NCBI GenBank assembly: GCA_902806565.1
Contig: CADCXA010000031.1
Location: 1,922,001 to 1,986,000 of the forward strand
DNA from: Hypoxylon rubiginosum
Lineage: Eukaryota > Ascomycota > Sordariomycetes > Xylariales > Hypoxylaceae
DNA: 64,000 nt
Reading direction: 5' to 3'
Part shown: positions 1 to 10,918 of the stretch, one piece after another
Layout of the letters: each line of letters starts with the position of its first letter
Position numbering within the stretch: position 1 is the stretch's first letter
The notes under the pieces: model-generated
The model's database searches: none
What the model saw: the letters and a program-made list of their open reading frames with translations, nothing else
Told to the model about the DNA's origin: nothing
Position numbers and translations under genes: made by a program

Positions 1-1250
1 TTATTGGTTGGCTGGTATAAAGAAAGTAATAATATAAAAAATAAGCCCCTTAGTTTCTAAGCTTTTTTATCTTAGCCTTTTATATATACCTAAAGCTTTA
101 TAAAGTATTTAAATTGTAGTAAAATAAGTAGAAAAACTGAGGTTATATAAAGCATAAAGTAAATGGCTTCCCGAAGTAACGGCCGGGAGCCGGGTTGCCA
201 GGTTGCCAGCTGGTTAAAAAACACTTTGCGAATACTCTCCAAATAAGGAGATTTTACACTCTCCAAATAGCATAGCTCTTCCTTATGTGCCATTTCATTG
301 TGTCCCTAAATAATTCCATACAGCAAATACCTAGTCCGGCACCACCTCGAGATAGAAGCTGAGCAGGACTTCGTTCAATATCTAATAGATTTGGCGTATA
401 CTCGATGCCGGGCGAAAGTGAGAACAGCTCGCATGACCGGCAAGAGCCGCATAAAGGGAAATATTAACCCTCTCCTATTAATATTTGATAGCGACGAACA
501 ATACAATCATCTGTAGAGCTGTTGTCTGTAACTGGACTCGTAAGGGTGTCAGAGCCATGGTCTCTATAACTTTCAATACCGAAGAGTCTGTTAATCATGT
601 ATTTACATTTCCCGCAGGTTGACATTGTGTCTTAGGCCTATGGGCATGGAGCCTTATTGTAAATTGAGGAACTGTTTGCTAGAAAGCAGGTAGGAAAGTA
701 AGGCAGAGAATAGGTAGGCATGAAGATTTTCGTGCTACATGACTTGCATGCGTAGCCACAAATCAAGAGGCAGTGCTATATGCTCACTGCATGGTGCCTC
801 TGGGCTGGAAGTGAGGAGAAGCAGAAACGGAAAAGATTTTTGGGGTCGAACAGAAAATTTTGTTAGCACCGTTGGAAGCTTATGTCAAGTTAAAAGGGGA
901 TCCTCATTCTGATATGATAAGAGCAGCCTGTATACCTTGGGTGGGTATGTATGCTTGGATGCGTCGACTTGTCGTGCGAAGAAGGTATCAATGGATATAG
1001 GTGGTAGACTCGACTTAGTACGACTCGAGCACCTCCGACATTGAGCATGGCGCAGTTCACACAAGGTCGTATTTGCATGTACGATGGAACCAAGCAAGAT
1101 GAATTTCTCAAGCCAGAAATACCTAAATTCGCTGATGCAGCCGATTTGTCCGAAAAAAACACACATCATATACACGACCTAGAGACTTTTGGGGGAAAAC
1201 ATGAACCAGTACGCCTCCCTCGGATCGTATGAGGTAATAAAAGGGGTAGT
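1..1250. other. Intergenic, no gene seen
   Basis: No convincing coding frame on either strand. The first 300 bases are very A+T rich with many TA steps, like decayed repeat DNA at an accessory border. The short open frames at 885-1232 overlap on opposite strands and resemble nothing I know. Bases just before 1251 are the 3' flank of the RRP14 gene on the minus strand. Confidence 0.5.
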
Positions 1251-3026
1251 TTATTTCTTCTTCCCGCCGCCTATGAAAGAACCCTCGAACCCTGCGCGGC
1301 CCTTGCTCTTCTTAGCTCCCCCCTTCTTCTTGCTGGCCTTGCCTCCTAGCTTCTCCTCTCGCCGCTTTCTGATATTCTCCTCCCGCTTCTTTTGCCTGTC
1401 CTTCATGGACTTGGCTACACCATCCTTCCTGGCGGACCAGTCCTTCTCACTCTTTTTCTTGGCAACCTCCTTGCGCTTGACGGCCTTCTTGAGTATCTTC
1501 TCGTCGTCCTTGATCTTTTCGCCTTCCGCACGTCTTCTCGCAGTAAGCCAAAGCTCCTTATCTTCGACATCTTTTCGCTTTTCGTCGCCCATCTCCTGTA
1601 GACGTTTCTTCTGGCCTTCTAGCTTCTGAAGAGCTGTCTTCGGATCGGATGGGCCCTTCTTCTTGCCGCCGTTGAGGACGTGCGAGAGGTCGTGCGACAA
1701 TTGAGACCCGTCACCGAAGCCGATGCGGCCGAACGAGAAGTTGCTATTCTCTATGTCAATGGCTGGGCTAAGAATGCTACCCGGCGAGTTGCGGGCAGAT
1801 GCCAGAGCCTCATCGCGTTTGCGGTCTTCTTCCTCCTTGGCTTGTCGTCTGAGCTCCTTCTTGTGTGCCTTCCGCTCCGATTGTTTTTGGCGCCGTGCTT
1901 CGATCAGCTCCTGGCGTGTACGAATAGGTTTTCCGTCCACATCCGCCTTTCGCGCGTCCCGAAGCGCTTGTATCCTAGCTGCGAGGCGCGCACGAAGAGC
2001 GGTTGTGTCAGTTGGGATCTTGATATGCCTCGGCTTTTCGGCGGGGGCTGATGATATGGATGTTGTGGTGCTAGGAGCTTGGCCTGTTGAATCGGCGGGG
2101 GTGCCGTTGGGGTCGAAGAGGGGAGATTGCGGCGCCGAGACAGGCGAAGGCGCATTTTCGGGATCTTGCTCTTCAGGAGCATCAGCGAAGCCGATAACAT
2201 CGATATCCTTCGTGTCCGCGGATACTTCCTCCTCAAGCTGCTCTTCGTGAGTGGTGCCATTGCCATTGACATGGGTATCGATGTCGGTAGCCGTGGTATC
2301 GCCGTTCGGCGCTGAGTCCAGCTTCGTTTGCCTGGGACCGAGCTTGACCTTATTGACACCCCTGATGGTTTGGCGCTCGTAAGCGGCTTCTTCTTCTCGA
2401 AGTTGCTGTCTCTCTGCCTTCCGTTCCTTTCGCGCTGCCTTTTTCTCCTCTTTCCGTCGCTCCTTTTCATTTTGCTCAGCAAGCTCTTCGTCTATTTTCT
2501 TCTGCTTCTTAGTATCCTTTAGGGTCTTCTTTTTCAATCCTTCGCCAGGTTTTTCCGCCTCGACGCCCTCGACATCAGACCAGTCATCGTCGTCGCCGTC
2601 TTGCATCTGATCTCGCTTTCGCTTTTTCTGGGCCTGCTCGTCCATGACTTCCTTGACGCTTCGGTTTAGTGCGCTATCGGGATCGAGCTTATTGCGCCTA
2701 GCAGCGGCAGCCTCGGCTTTGGTTTGCTTCTTTCGATTCCATTGATCCTGGGGCTGGAGCCCACGGTAAGCAACTCGTATGACACCTTGGTATAGTGGCT
2801 GGGATGAGATGCTATGCGGGCGCAACTTACGCTTGTGCCGTCTCCATAGTACATCTTAGCCGGTATCAAGGAAAGAAGTCCATCGAAGGCCTTTTGTGAA
2901 TCAAGGAGACGCTCCTGTGTTTTCAGATTGTTGGTTATTCATTGTTCACGGGCGGAGCTTGCGACCCTGGCTAATAGCGAAGGTAAGGCGGTAAGATGGA
3001 CCAACCTTCAATGTAGAGTCCTCCAT
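1251..3026 (-). CDS. rrp14: SURF6/RRP14-family ribosome biogenesis protein
   Basis: Three exons on the minus strand: 3026-3006, 2914-2831 and 2747-1251, giving about 533 residues. The small 5' exons matter: exon 2 encodes the N-terminal signature KAFDGLLSLIPAKMYYGD, and the join into DQWNRKKQTK restores the usual SURF6 N-terminal box. The rest is a long Lys/Arg/Glu-rich helical protein (many KKRK and EERK runs) with an acidic stretch near residue 70 (DGDDDDWSDVE). It ends in a basic SURF6 C-terminal block with the typical RAGFEGSFIGGGKKK tail. Family knowledge: these nucleolar proteins bind nucleic acid and act in 60S (and 40S) subunit assembly. Intron 1 uses a GTTGGT donor, less usual, so exon 1 is the least certain part. 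No start upstream fits better. Fungal SURF6 proteins are usually 350-550 residues. Confidence 0.88.
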
Positions 3027-4356
3027 TGCACCATTCGACTGGAGATTAGATAGGGTTTGGTGACGATTTCTGACAAGTATGTGTTGAATGGAACGAAGGT
3101 AGACTCCAGTGGTTGGTGAACTGGATTTCGTTAAGGCTGTGTGTAGTATCGTGGAGATTGGTGGAGGAAAAAAAAATCGAGGCAAGAAAAGTCGGTCGCC
3201 CGCCAGCGATAAACCGCTACAGCGCTAGAAGACGGGGCAGATCTATGGAAGACCGCAGTAAAGTCTGCCGGTGACGAGTGTTGATTGGATGAATTGCGTC
3301 TGATTTTTTTGCTGGTTGGTTTTTTTTTGGTGCGGAGCAAGTCGCTTACCTTATCTGCCGCGAAATCTTGGCATCCAATATTTGCCCAGCTCTTTATCGA
3401 TAAAGGCTTTTTAAAGTGTAGGTACCTATGTACATATGTAGGTAAGCAGCGTGGGGCCGAACCCCCACTAACCTCCGAGGTTCTGCTATCGGTGTTAGTG
3501 GGGCCGGCTCTAGAGATTTCTACCCCTTAACACTTCAAAATGACGACTCGATAAACTCCTATTTGGACTTCATTCGAGTATTGTATCAACAAACCTGAAA
3601 TATCGATCTATTAACGAGCTAATTACGAAGATTACTTGGTTTTGGAGGCATCTGGTTCCGGTGGAGCTCTCACAAAGTTAATAGATGCCTGTGAATGATA
3701 CAGACAATTTACCCAGAAAAGGGGAAGGTAATAATGGATTTATCTACTGGTGGGCTTGATAACTTCAAAACTAAGAAGACAATGAAATATAAACATACGG
3801 ATAATGGATTCACCTTGAAATTCCCTCCGTTAGCACCAAGTATCGAACTCCTAGATATACCTATATCCCACTATATCCCACTACACCATCCCCTTACACC
3901 ATCCCCTTACCTTTGTCTTTCTCTGCACTTGGACATTGTTTATACGACATCACTAGAAGTTCTCGAATGAATAAACTGCGCCATGCCTAACATGAATATC
4001 GGAGCCAATGTTCAAGTCATCTGCTTCAACAGCCAGCCTGTAAGATTGAGAACACACTACAGTAAGAATATTTTATCAATGCTCCGCTCCCTGGGCGCCC
4101 GCATATGCTGAGATATGTCAGTCCCCTCATTGTCGATTCAAAACTGTGACACGTGGTGTTGCACAGCGGATGGCCAATCTCAGCTCCTGAAAGTAGCTAC
4201 CCGAAGGAGGTGGTTGGGCTGAGCCATGAGCAAACAGCAGAGGATGGAACACTACCTAAATACCCATCTCAGGTAGAAAACAACTTTCACTAGGAATACA
4301 CTTTCCTACACCCTACCACTTAGTTGAATCTTATTCTCGGAGACGACATTATCATC
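3027..4356. other. Intergenic, short direct repeats
   Basis: Divergent promoter space between RRP14 and the SET gene. No credible coding frame. At 3861-3880 there are two copies of CTATATCCCA, and at about 3884-3910 two copies of a 13-base unit ACCATCCCCTTAC. A TATA-poor, CT-rich stretch precedes the SET gene start. Confidence 0.45.
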
Positions 4357-5448
4357 ATGGGAATCGATGCTGGCCTCGACGCGGTACCAACCCTATCTAA
4401 GGGGGCAGAGGTTTGTTGATCGCCCAAATTTTATGTACAATGCTAAAATCAACTTGAATAGTCCGATGAACCCCCCAAGTCACCAAGTCCCCGTTCAGAT
4501 CTCTTCGAAGTCCAACAAATCCCTGGTAGAGGTAGGGGCCTCATTGCTCTCCGCGACATCGCCAAAGGGACACGCATTATAAGCGAAACCCCTCTTCTCA
4601 TTGTCAAAAGCATGCCCCAGCCGGCGCTAGAGAAGACCTTAGCGGCGAAACTCAAGGTTATGTCCAAGGAGCAGCAGCGGCAGTTCTTGTCCTTGCACAA
4701 CAACCACCCCGGGCAGTATGCGTTCAGCGGAATTGTCAAGACCAACGCTCTACCGTGCGGCTCAGGCTCATCGACGGGCGGGATTTATCCTACCATCTGC
4801 CTCATCAATCACAGCTGTCTCCCAAACTCGCACAACAATTGGAATGATGACCACAAGACGGAGACTATACACGCAATCAAACCTATCCAGGCCGGGGAAG
4901 AGATCACCATTGACTACAGCCACGGTGATCCTTCTCATATCCGGCAACAGCATCTGCGTCAGAGTTTTGGTTTTGATTGCCAATGCACGGTCTGTAGCCT
5001 GCCTCAGCGGGAACTAAAGGCGAGTGACACTCGGCGCCTTCAAACCCAGCGCTTGGACGACAAGATAGGCGACCCAAAACGCATGTTGTCTCAACCGGGA
5101 GCTAGCCTAGCAGATTGCCGATCGCTTCTGCGGCTGCTAGAGGAAGAGTATGGCGAGGCGCCGGCCTCTTCAGCTGCCCGACTCTACTACGACGCCTTCC
5201 AGATCTCTGTGGCCCATAGCGACCGACCCCGGGCCTCTATGTTCGCGGAGAGAGCGTACAGGGCCAGAATTGTCTGCGAGGGCGAAGATAGCCCGCTGAC
5301 CCAGCGGATGAAACGTTTCATGGAGAATCCTGCATCGCATAACAACTTTGGGGTCTACTCTACGAAATGGAAGGGCTCGGACAAGTACTCGCCCTCTTCT
5401 CTGAACACGACTGAATTCGAAGCGTGGCTGTGGAGACGTGCGAACTAG
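4357..5448 (+). CDS. SET-domain protein (putative lysine methyltransferase)
   Basis: Two exons, 4357-4410 and 4462-5448, with a 51-nt phase-0 intron (GTTTGT donor, TAG acceptor), giving about 346 residues. The join removes an in-frame stop and adds the front of the SET domain: PGRGRGLIALRDIAKGTRI at about residues 38-56. The core motifs NHSCLPNS (about 134) and GEEITIDY (about 163) form the SAM and active-site pseudoknot. FDCQCTVC follows as a cysteine-rich post-SET-like element. Family knowledge: SET proteins transfer methyl groups from S-adenosylmethionine to lysine. This short MYND-less class is common and expanded in filamentous ascomycetes and mostly uncharacterised, so the substrate is unknown. 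The C-terminal 150 residues are helical, as in SMYD-like relatives. It converges with the gene at 5543-6188. Only the 18-residue first exon is less certain. Confidence 0.82.
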
Positions 5449-5542
5449 GTAGCGTAGAAGTTACCGACATGATTGGGTGACGTTGATGATATGAATGGAA
5501 CTCTCTCTTTTACTCTATGTCCAAATGAACTAGTCCCTCTCA

Positions 5543-6188
5543 TCACCAGTCCACGGGATGAGTACCACCAACGTCAAAAGCAGCAGCCATTTCGGCGAGG
5601 CTCTTGTGCGGATGCAGTTTGCGGAACCCTGATCCCTCGAGTACACCATATGTTTTCGGGTGCTCGCAATGTCGCAGAGAGTTTGCCAGCCCCTTAAACG
5701 TGCCGTCGTATTCAAACCCCCCTCGGCTGATGCAGAAATGTAGCACGTCGGCCCGCTTGTCCATCAGAGCTCGAGTCGCTAGCAGCCGGCGGGCGGATTT
5801 GGCATCTTTCTCATCCATACTGTCATGTTGGTCTATGACATCCTCAGTTGTTCCGGTGCGGTACGCTTTGAAGAGTCGTTCGATAGGGGTCGCATCTGCA
5901 TGGCGTATTAGGCAAACGTAATCACTGTACTGATGCGGAATCCATAGATTACTTACCATTGACATGGTCTATCTCTCTCGATACAGTTTGCACGGAATAG
6001 CCAAATGTATCATGTTTGAGTAATGTGCGATCGTCATTTGTACAAGCCCCGACACGGTCTTCGTGTGTTATACCAGTCAGATGATTGAGTAAATGATGGT
6101 AATACTCGTCGTCGTCAATTATATGCTCCTTCTTTGCCGTGATAACCTCAAAGAAGCACATCGATTTGTTAGGTGATAGCGTGGCCAT
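5543..6188 (-). CDS. Hypothetical protein, two exons
   Basis: Exons 6188-5957 and 5895-5543 join in phase through a GTAAGT donor and CAG acceptor (61-nt intron), giving about 194 residues. The splice removes a poor stretch and joins IDHVN to DATPIERLFK, a smooth helical continuation. I do not recognise the family. The second half (RRLLATRALMDKRADVLHF, then GGFEYDGTFKGLANSL) has the rhythm of ankyrin-like helix pairs, and the end (FDVGGTHPVDW) resembles the start of an ankyrin repeat. It may therefore be a shortened ankyrin-repeat protein, but this is weak. No signal peptide or membrane segment is visible. It lies tail to tail with the SET gene, about 95 bases apart. The intron and consistent codon use are the main reasons for calling it real. 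Confidence 0.5.
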
Positions 6189-6855
6189 TTCTTAATGCTA
6201 TCTAGTTGCTCTTAATGTTGACAGTTGAAGTATATAGTGTTGTCTCCTTGATTTCGAACGATATCTAGAGCCATATATATATTTTACAATATCTTTATAT
6301 GATCGTCGTAAGGCATTTCTTTGGGCATTTTCCAACCTAGTTGCTGCCTTGCGTCTATGCGTTATGGTACAACAACCAGAGGAGAGAGGTAAGATGGTAA
6401 GGAGGCTGTGTCGCTGTGCCACGCTGGGCACCAACACGTCGTCCGAGCCTCGACACATGATGCAATGGGACATCAGTTGCTCCAATTAGACTGAGAAACA
6501 TAATGGAATGAAACTTGGGTTTGGAGCCTTTTAACGTCGACACACGCCCTGCATTTGTTTGCCATTTCGCTAACCCCAAGACTTCCATATTACTCATTCA
6601 CTGATATCTCCTTCGAATTCTTCGATGTGCTACATGTTATACGTATTTTACTGGCAGTAAGCCCGGAGGACCATTTTATCATCGAAGAGATCGTGTCCCT
6701 TGACATTCTGCGTGAATGTCATTTCGATCCAAATGCTTCATCCCCAAGCTAGGTTCCCGATTGGTCCAAGATGAAAACAACTGAAAGTTGAGGTCTATTA
6801 GAATAGTCCCTCTAGCAGCTCAACCAGGAGACCAGGAGGCCAGGTTTGCGTCCTA
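6189..6855. other. Intergenic, no gene seen
   Basis: Nothing supportable. Short frames on both strands overlap and show no family resemblance. It may hold unrecognisable upstream parts of the HET relic that follows. Confidence 0.4.
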
Positions 6856-7104
6856 ATGGGATATCATTCACCTATGCTCTTACGACCAACGGCCAACGAT
6901 GAGTTCTTTTTGATAGGAGTGGGTTATATTCACGGATTATGTCAAGGCGAAGCCTTTCTCGGCCCTCTCCCTGAGAATTTTCGACTTATGGATATTTCTG
7001 CATTTAGGAAGCGGATAAATCGAGATGCCAACTCCGTTCTACCGGTGCATCCCGACGTCCTGAGGAAAATCGGTGTTAACATCAGATATTTCGACCTTGT
7101 ATAG
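6856..7104 (+). pseudogene. HET-protein C-terminal relic
   Basis: An 82-residue frame carries a pattern common at the C-terminus of fungal heterokaryon-incompatibility (HET) proteins: MLLRPTANDEFFLIGVGYIH, then GLCQGEAFLGPLPENFRL. In complete proteins this module (often 'FVLRP...YxLxGxxYVHGxMxGEA') follows a HET domain and several hundred other residues. Here nothing upstream encodes a HET domain in any frame I followed, and the frame opens directly at this block. I read it as a surviving fragment of a decayed HET gene. It lies 295 bases before a second HET gene on the same strand, which itself lacks this module. The two could be remains of neighbouring or rearranged copies. Confidence 0.55.
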
Positions 7105-7399
7105 GGTAACCCCCTTTCAATAAAAATGCTTGGCATCCATCAATGCGATGAGCCCGGGACCAGGGGCAGTGAGACTATACTGATCTTAGTTAGTCGTTTC
7201 TATATTTAGAGCCCATCGCCTGTCTATAGACGCTTCGTGTTTGGCTTTTTGGGTCTACCTGCAACGTAGATCTGATAAACACAAGGACTTGGTGGTATTA
7301 TGAGGCCACCAACATCGTTTGCTACGGTCTGAACCATGAGCATAGACGGAGCGCGAGAATATTGACAACTATCTTTATGCTTACCACAACGGCTTTGAT

Positions 7400-8586
7400 A
7401 TGATGGCATCTGGCTTTAATCATAAGCCCCTGCCCCAAAACAGCCTTCGTTTGGTTGAACTAAGTCCCGAATTAAAAGATGCGCGGCCACAGCTATCGAT
7501 CAAGGCCTATACCCGAGACAAGGCACCAGATTATGTCTGCATGTCCTACTGTTGGGGTTCGGAGCCCGAGTCGGAGTCGGAGTTCCTATTCGTGAATGGC
7601 CATAAATTCGCATCGAGGCCGAACTTATTCCAGCTACTTCTTCATTTGCGACACCACTGTCGCGAGTACCGCGAATGGCAATACTTCTGGATCGACGCCA
7701 TCTGCATTGACCAGAGTAACGTGGAGGAGAAAACGGAGCAGGTCAGCCGAATGGATGAGACATACCGCAATGCGATGACGACTGTGGCCTGGCTCGGTAT
7801 GCCTGACGGGTCCGAGGATAAAGAGCTGCCGGGGAGAGATCACAGGACTAAGCTCTCGTCGCCCGCATTTGTCGATAAAATAATCGGTAGCCCGTATTGG
7901 TCGCGTATATGGATCGTCCAGGAGCTCATTCTGGCTAGAGAAATCATCCTCCTCTTCGGTCACTTCCGCTTGCCTTGGAAGATGGTGTGGAGCATTTTAC
8001 AAGCCTGGTCGACTGTCGGAAAGTCGAAATGGCGGCATAGTGCAGCGGCCAACTTGGTGTACCTGGGCATCGGGGCTTCGTATACTCAGAAACATGGGCG
8101 CGCGCTAGGGGAGCTCATGCGCTTTCTCGAGCACTCCGAAGCCACGGACCCTCGCGACCGCGTGTTCGCACTACTCGGGCTAATGGAAGGAGAAGAACGG
8201 AAGTTGCTCGGCACCATATTCCCTGATTACACCATGAGCCGCGAGAAGGTCATAGTTGTCACTATGGCGTATCTGAAGCAGATCTACGCGCCGCGGCCCT
8301 TCAGGTGGGTCGTCAAGCCTCGACAGGTCTGGGGCCCCAAGGTGTTCGGGCTCGACAGGCAGACGTGGGAGGCGATGTGGGCGGAGACGGAAGGTTACGA
8401 GACACCGCATGACCTGACTAACTATTCCAACGTGTGGAACGCGAAATCAATGGGAAGTTATTGCGGCCCGGCCAGTCGGCGGAGACGTTCCGCAAGCAAA
8501 AGGCTGAACTTAAAGATATACGGGAACAGTGGTTCAAGGTGAGGGAAGACGCACTGCGTAGGCTTGCAAAGGAGTCTAAACGGTAG
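7400..8586 (+). CDS. HET-domain protein, probable C-terminal frameshift
   Basis: The frame opens at ATG 7400 (a second ATG is adjacent) and stops at 8542 after 380 residues. HET-domain landmarks are clear: YVCMSYCWGSE (about 46), YFWIDAICIDQ (about 94), then RMDETYRNAMTTVAWLG, PYWSRIWIVQELILAREI (about 162) and ATDPRDRVFALLGL (about 248). Family knowledge: HET domains mediate non-self recognition and programmed cell death in filamentous ascomycetes. After NYSNVWNA the annotated frame turns into Arg/Ser-rich filler. The +1 frame instead reads a coherent helical tail (INGKLLRPGQSAETFRKQKA, then ELKDIREQWFKVREDALRRL) ending at TAG 8584-8586. One missing base near 8440-8446 would explain this, so the span is given to 8586. 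It could be a sequencing error or a real break. No intron with good sites fits. Confidence 0.8.
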
Positions 8587-9601
8587 GGGATGCTCGGCGA
8601 AGATCAGGGTATGGAAAAGAGACAGACAAGGAGAGAGCAGATGGCACGTGCTTCTAAGTTTTGCAAAGCAAGACTCTTTCGTGACATGCATCGTCAAGGG
8701 AATGATCGTAAATTTCCTGCATCCGTCGGAATATTAAGAATCTTCCACGGGTCCGAAGGCACGCGTATCTTTAAAATTTAAATAGATCACACTGTTAACT
8801 GCCAAGGGGGTAGCCAAGTCTAAGACGTTGAATTATAGTTCGATTTGCACGCGATATCCATGGCATCCAGCCTTATGTAACCCGGGCGAATGCATAAACG
8901 GGAACTTTACTAGCCTAGGAACGTTCGTATTGTAGTTGTCGGTCCCGTCGACGGTAAGGTTTAGTGTCCGTCATGGCCCATCCCGGTGGGACGGTTGCAA
9001 GCCAGGGGTAATTTACCGGGTATTTATATGTTACCTGCATATTGTACATCAGATATTTTATTGTAGTCGCCTGGGATCGAAGTGCTTCATACGAAACTCA
9101 ATGTGACGTTGAAGTATCGATGATTTATGCTAGATGTAATAATGATTCGTGGGTCCTGAGAATATCGTTGATATTTCCAACCCGATATAGCAAGTGGAGA
9201 TGTGCAGAGCTATGCGGCGTAGGCGTTGAAAGAGGTACCATTCGGTCGTACGGACTATTGATAATTTTATCTAAGAGGTAAGGTGTACATTATTGCAATT
9301 GACACTAGTTTGGAGTAATGAATTAGGAGTTCATGGCCATGGATCTCAGAGCGCATAGCGTGGCACCTTTCATTATAGATACCTAACATGCACTGGAACG
9401 TCAAAAGTTGATCAAGGTGAACTTAATAGGTGATATATATATACATGTGTTACCCAAAATACCCTGAAAATGCAAGCAACATGAACTATATACATGGAGC
9501 GAGTGACTATATACAATGGAGAAGACCATGACTAGTGGTGTCATGAAGCACTTCTCAAAAGCTAGTATCATAAGAGATACCCGCCAAGGCAAAATTTACA
9601 T
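8587..9601. other. Intergenic, no gene seen
   Basis: No coding frame with family resemblance. It includes the 3' flanks of the HET gene (+) and the GH64 gene (-), which face each other. Confidence 0.45.
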
Positions 9602-10918
9602 TCAAGAAGCAAAGCCGCCGACGGTAAGCTCCAGGGTCGTCGGGTTGGCGCCCGAGACGACGCCGGCCTCGTTCTGGCCGTCGGGGTTGACGTCGTCGTA
9701 CGAGAAGGCGTACCCCTTGCCGTCGAGCTCGTACTTGTGCACGATGCGGGCGTAGTGGCTGGTGGGGGAGCTGGTGTAGTAGCTGTCGCTGGCGAGCGAG
9801 GGCTGGACGTCGCCGCCGCCCATCAGGAGCGTGGTGCGGTAGAAGGCCGCGCACAGCCGCGGCACGACCGCCCGGTGCACGTCGTTGTCCGCGCCCTGGA
9901 TCCCGAACGGCCCCGAGTTGCAGCCCCAGATGTCGATGATGGTCGGCTTGGGGTACGCGCGGTTGTCGCCCGCGCACGTGAGCTTGTTGTCGCTGACGCG
10001 GCAGGCTACGCTGCCCGCGGCCGCCTGCGTGTTGATAGTCAGGTCCTCGCTCGCGTACTTCTCCCACACCTGGTCGATGTACGAGTCGTAGTAGTCCGAC
10101 ATGGAGGTCGGGTCGATGGACAGGTATAGATTCGGCGCGAGGATGCGCAGCGGGTTGCCGCTCGCGTCCGTCACGCACAGCTTGTCCCAGGGCTGACCGT
10201 CCTGAGCTGCCTGCGCCTTGAGTTCCGAGCATATGGCGGAGACGGCGTCCTGCTGGAGTCCCTTGACGACCTGGGTCTCACCGCTACCAAGAGTCAAAGT
10301 CATGCCCATGACGAGGCCGACGAAATCGACGAACGAGATGTTGGCGTAGATACCTCCCTCCTCCGTGTTGGTGAGTTCAACGAAGCCCCAGTTGACGGCC
10401 GCTGAAGGGTCAGAAGGGTTGGCAGCAGCCGGCTCAACCAACTGGGCTGACCCGTCCGCAGCAGCCACGGTGAAGAACTGTAGGTTACCCTCGGCTACCC
10501 AGATACGTCCCGAGCTGAGATAGTCAGGCAACGTGAATTCGGTGGTCTGACCCTGTGCGTTCATAGGATGGGCAACGTTGGCATTGGAGTCGATGGCTAC
10601 CGGAGCCGCACTGCCGGCAGGGTTAGGATAATACCACGAGCCATCATCCGACAGCATAACAACAGCGCCATTGGTGTCTAGGCCGGACACGTATACGTTT
10701 AGCTGGCCTCCTCCGAAGTTATTGACGAGAGAAATCTTAAGCGGGTTGGAAGCCGTCGTAGGGTTTTCGGGGACATGAGTGCCGTTAATGGTATTCTCCT
10801 TGGTCATAATTATATCTCCTGCGGTCCCTGGCTTCACGACGATGGGCATGGGCGCAGCGATCGTTTGGGCAATGAAGGCTGTAGCAGCAGCTACGGCTAA
10901 GTTGAAAAAGGCACGCAT
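9602..10918 (-). CDS. Secreted GH64 endo-beta-1,3-glucanase
   Basis: A single exon of 438 residues. The N-terminus is a signal peptide: MRAFFNLAVAAATAFIAQTI, then a probable cleavage after AA at residues 21-22. The mature protein has the GH64/thaumatin-like beta layout. It opens with LKISLVNNFGGGQLNVYVSG (about 60), followed by GRIWVAEGNLQFF (about 137) and the central VNWGFVELTNTE (about 175). A C-terminal cleft region reads PTIIDIWGCNSGPFG, then RLCAAFYRTTLL and YYTSSPTSHYARIVH (about 330-395). Family knowledge: GH64 enzymes hydrolyse beta-1,3-glucan, releasing laminari-oligosaccharides, and in fungi act on cell walls or competing organisms. Catalytic acids are not assigned here. Length matches fungal GH64 (about 400-450). 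The gene stands alone with wide intergenic space on both sides and faces the HET gene. Confidence 0.88.
   Translation of the reverse strand: MRAFFNLAVAAATAFIAQTIAAPMPIVVKPGTAGDIIMTKENTINGTHVPENPTTASNPLKISLVNNFGGGQLNVYVSGLDTNGAVVMLSDDGSWYYPNPAGSAAPVAIDSNANVAHPMNAQGQTTEFTLPDYLSSGRIWVAEGNLQFFTVAAADGSAQLVEPAAANPSDPSAAVNWGFVELTNTEEGGIYANISFVDFVGLVMGMTLTLGSGETQVVKGLQQDAVSAICSELKAQAAQDGQPWDKLCVTDASGNPLRILAPNLYLSIDPTSMSDYYDSYIDQVWEKYASEDLTINTQAAAGSVACRVSDNKLTCAGDNRAYPKPTIIDIWGCNSGPFGIQGADNDVHRAVVPRLCAAFYRTTLLMGGGDVQPSLASDSYYTSSPTSHYARIVHKYELDGKGYAFSYDDVNPDGQNEAGVVSGANPTTLELTVGGFAS

Noticed and set aside
1680..2250. Long plus-strand frames opposite RRP14
   Set aside because: Antisense shadows created by the Lys/Glu/Arg-rich coding strand; no motifs of their own.
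9555..10232. 225-codon frame overlapping GH64 in another phase
   Set aside because: Arg/Gly/Pro-rich shadow of the GC-rich 3' half of the glucanase gene.
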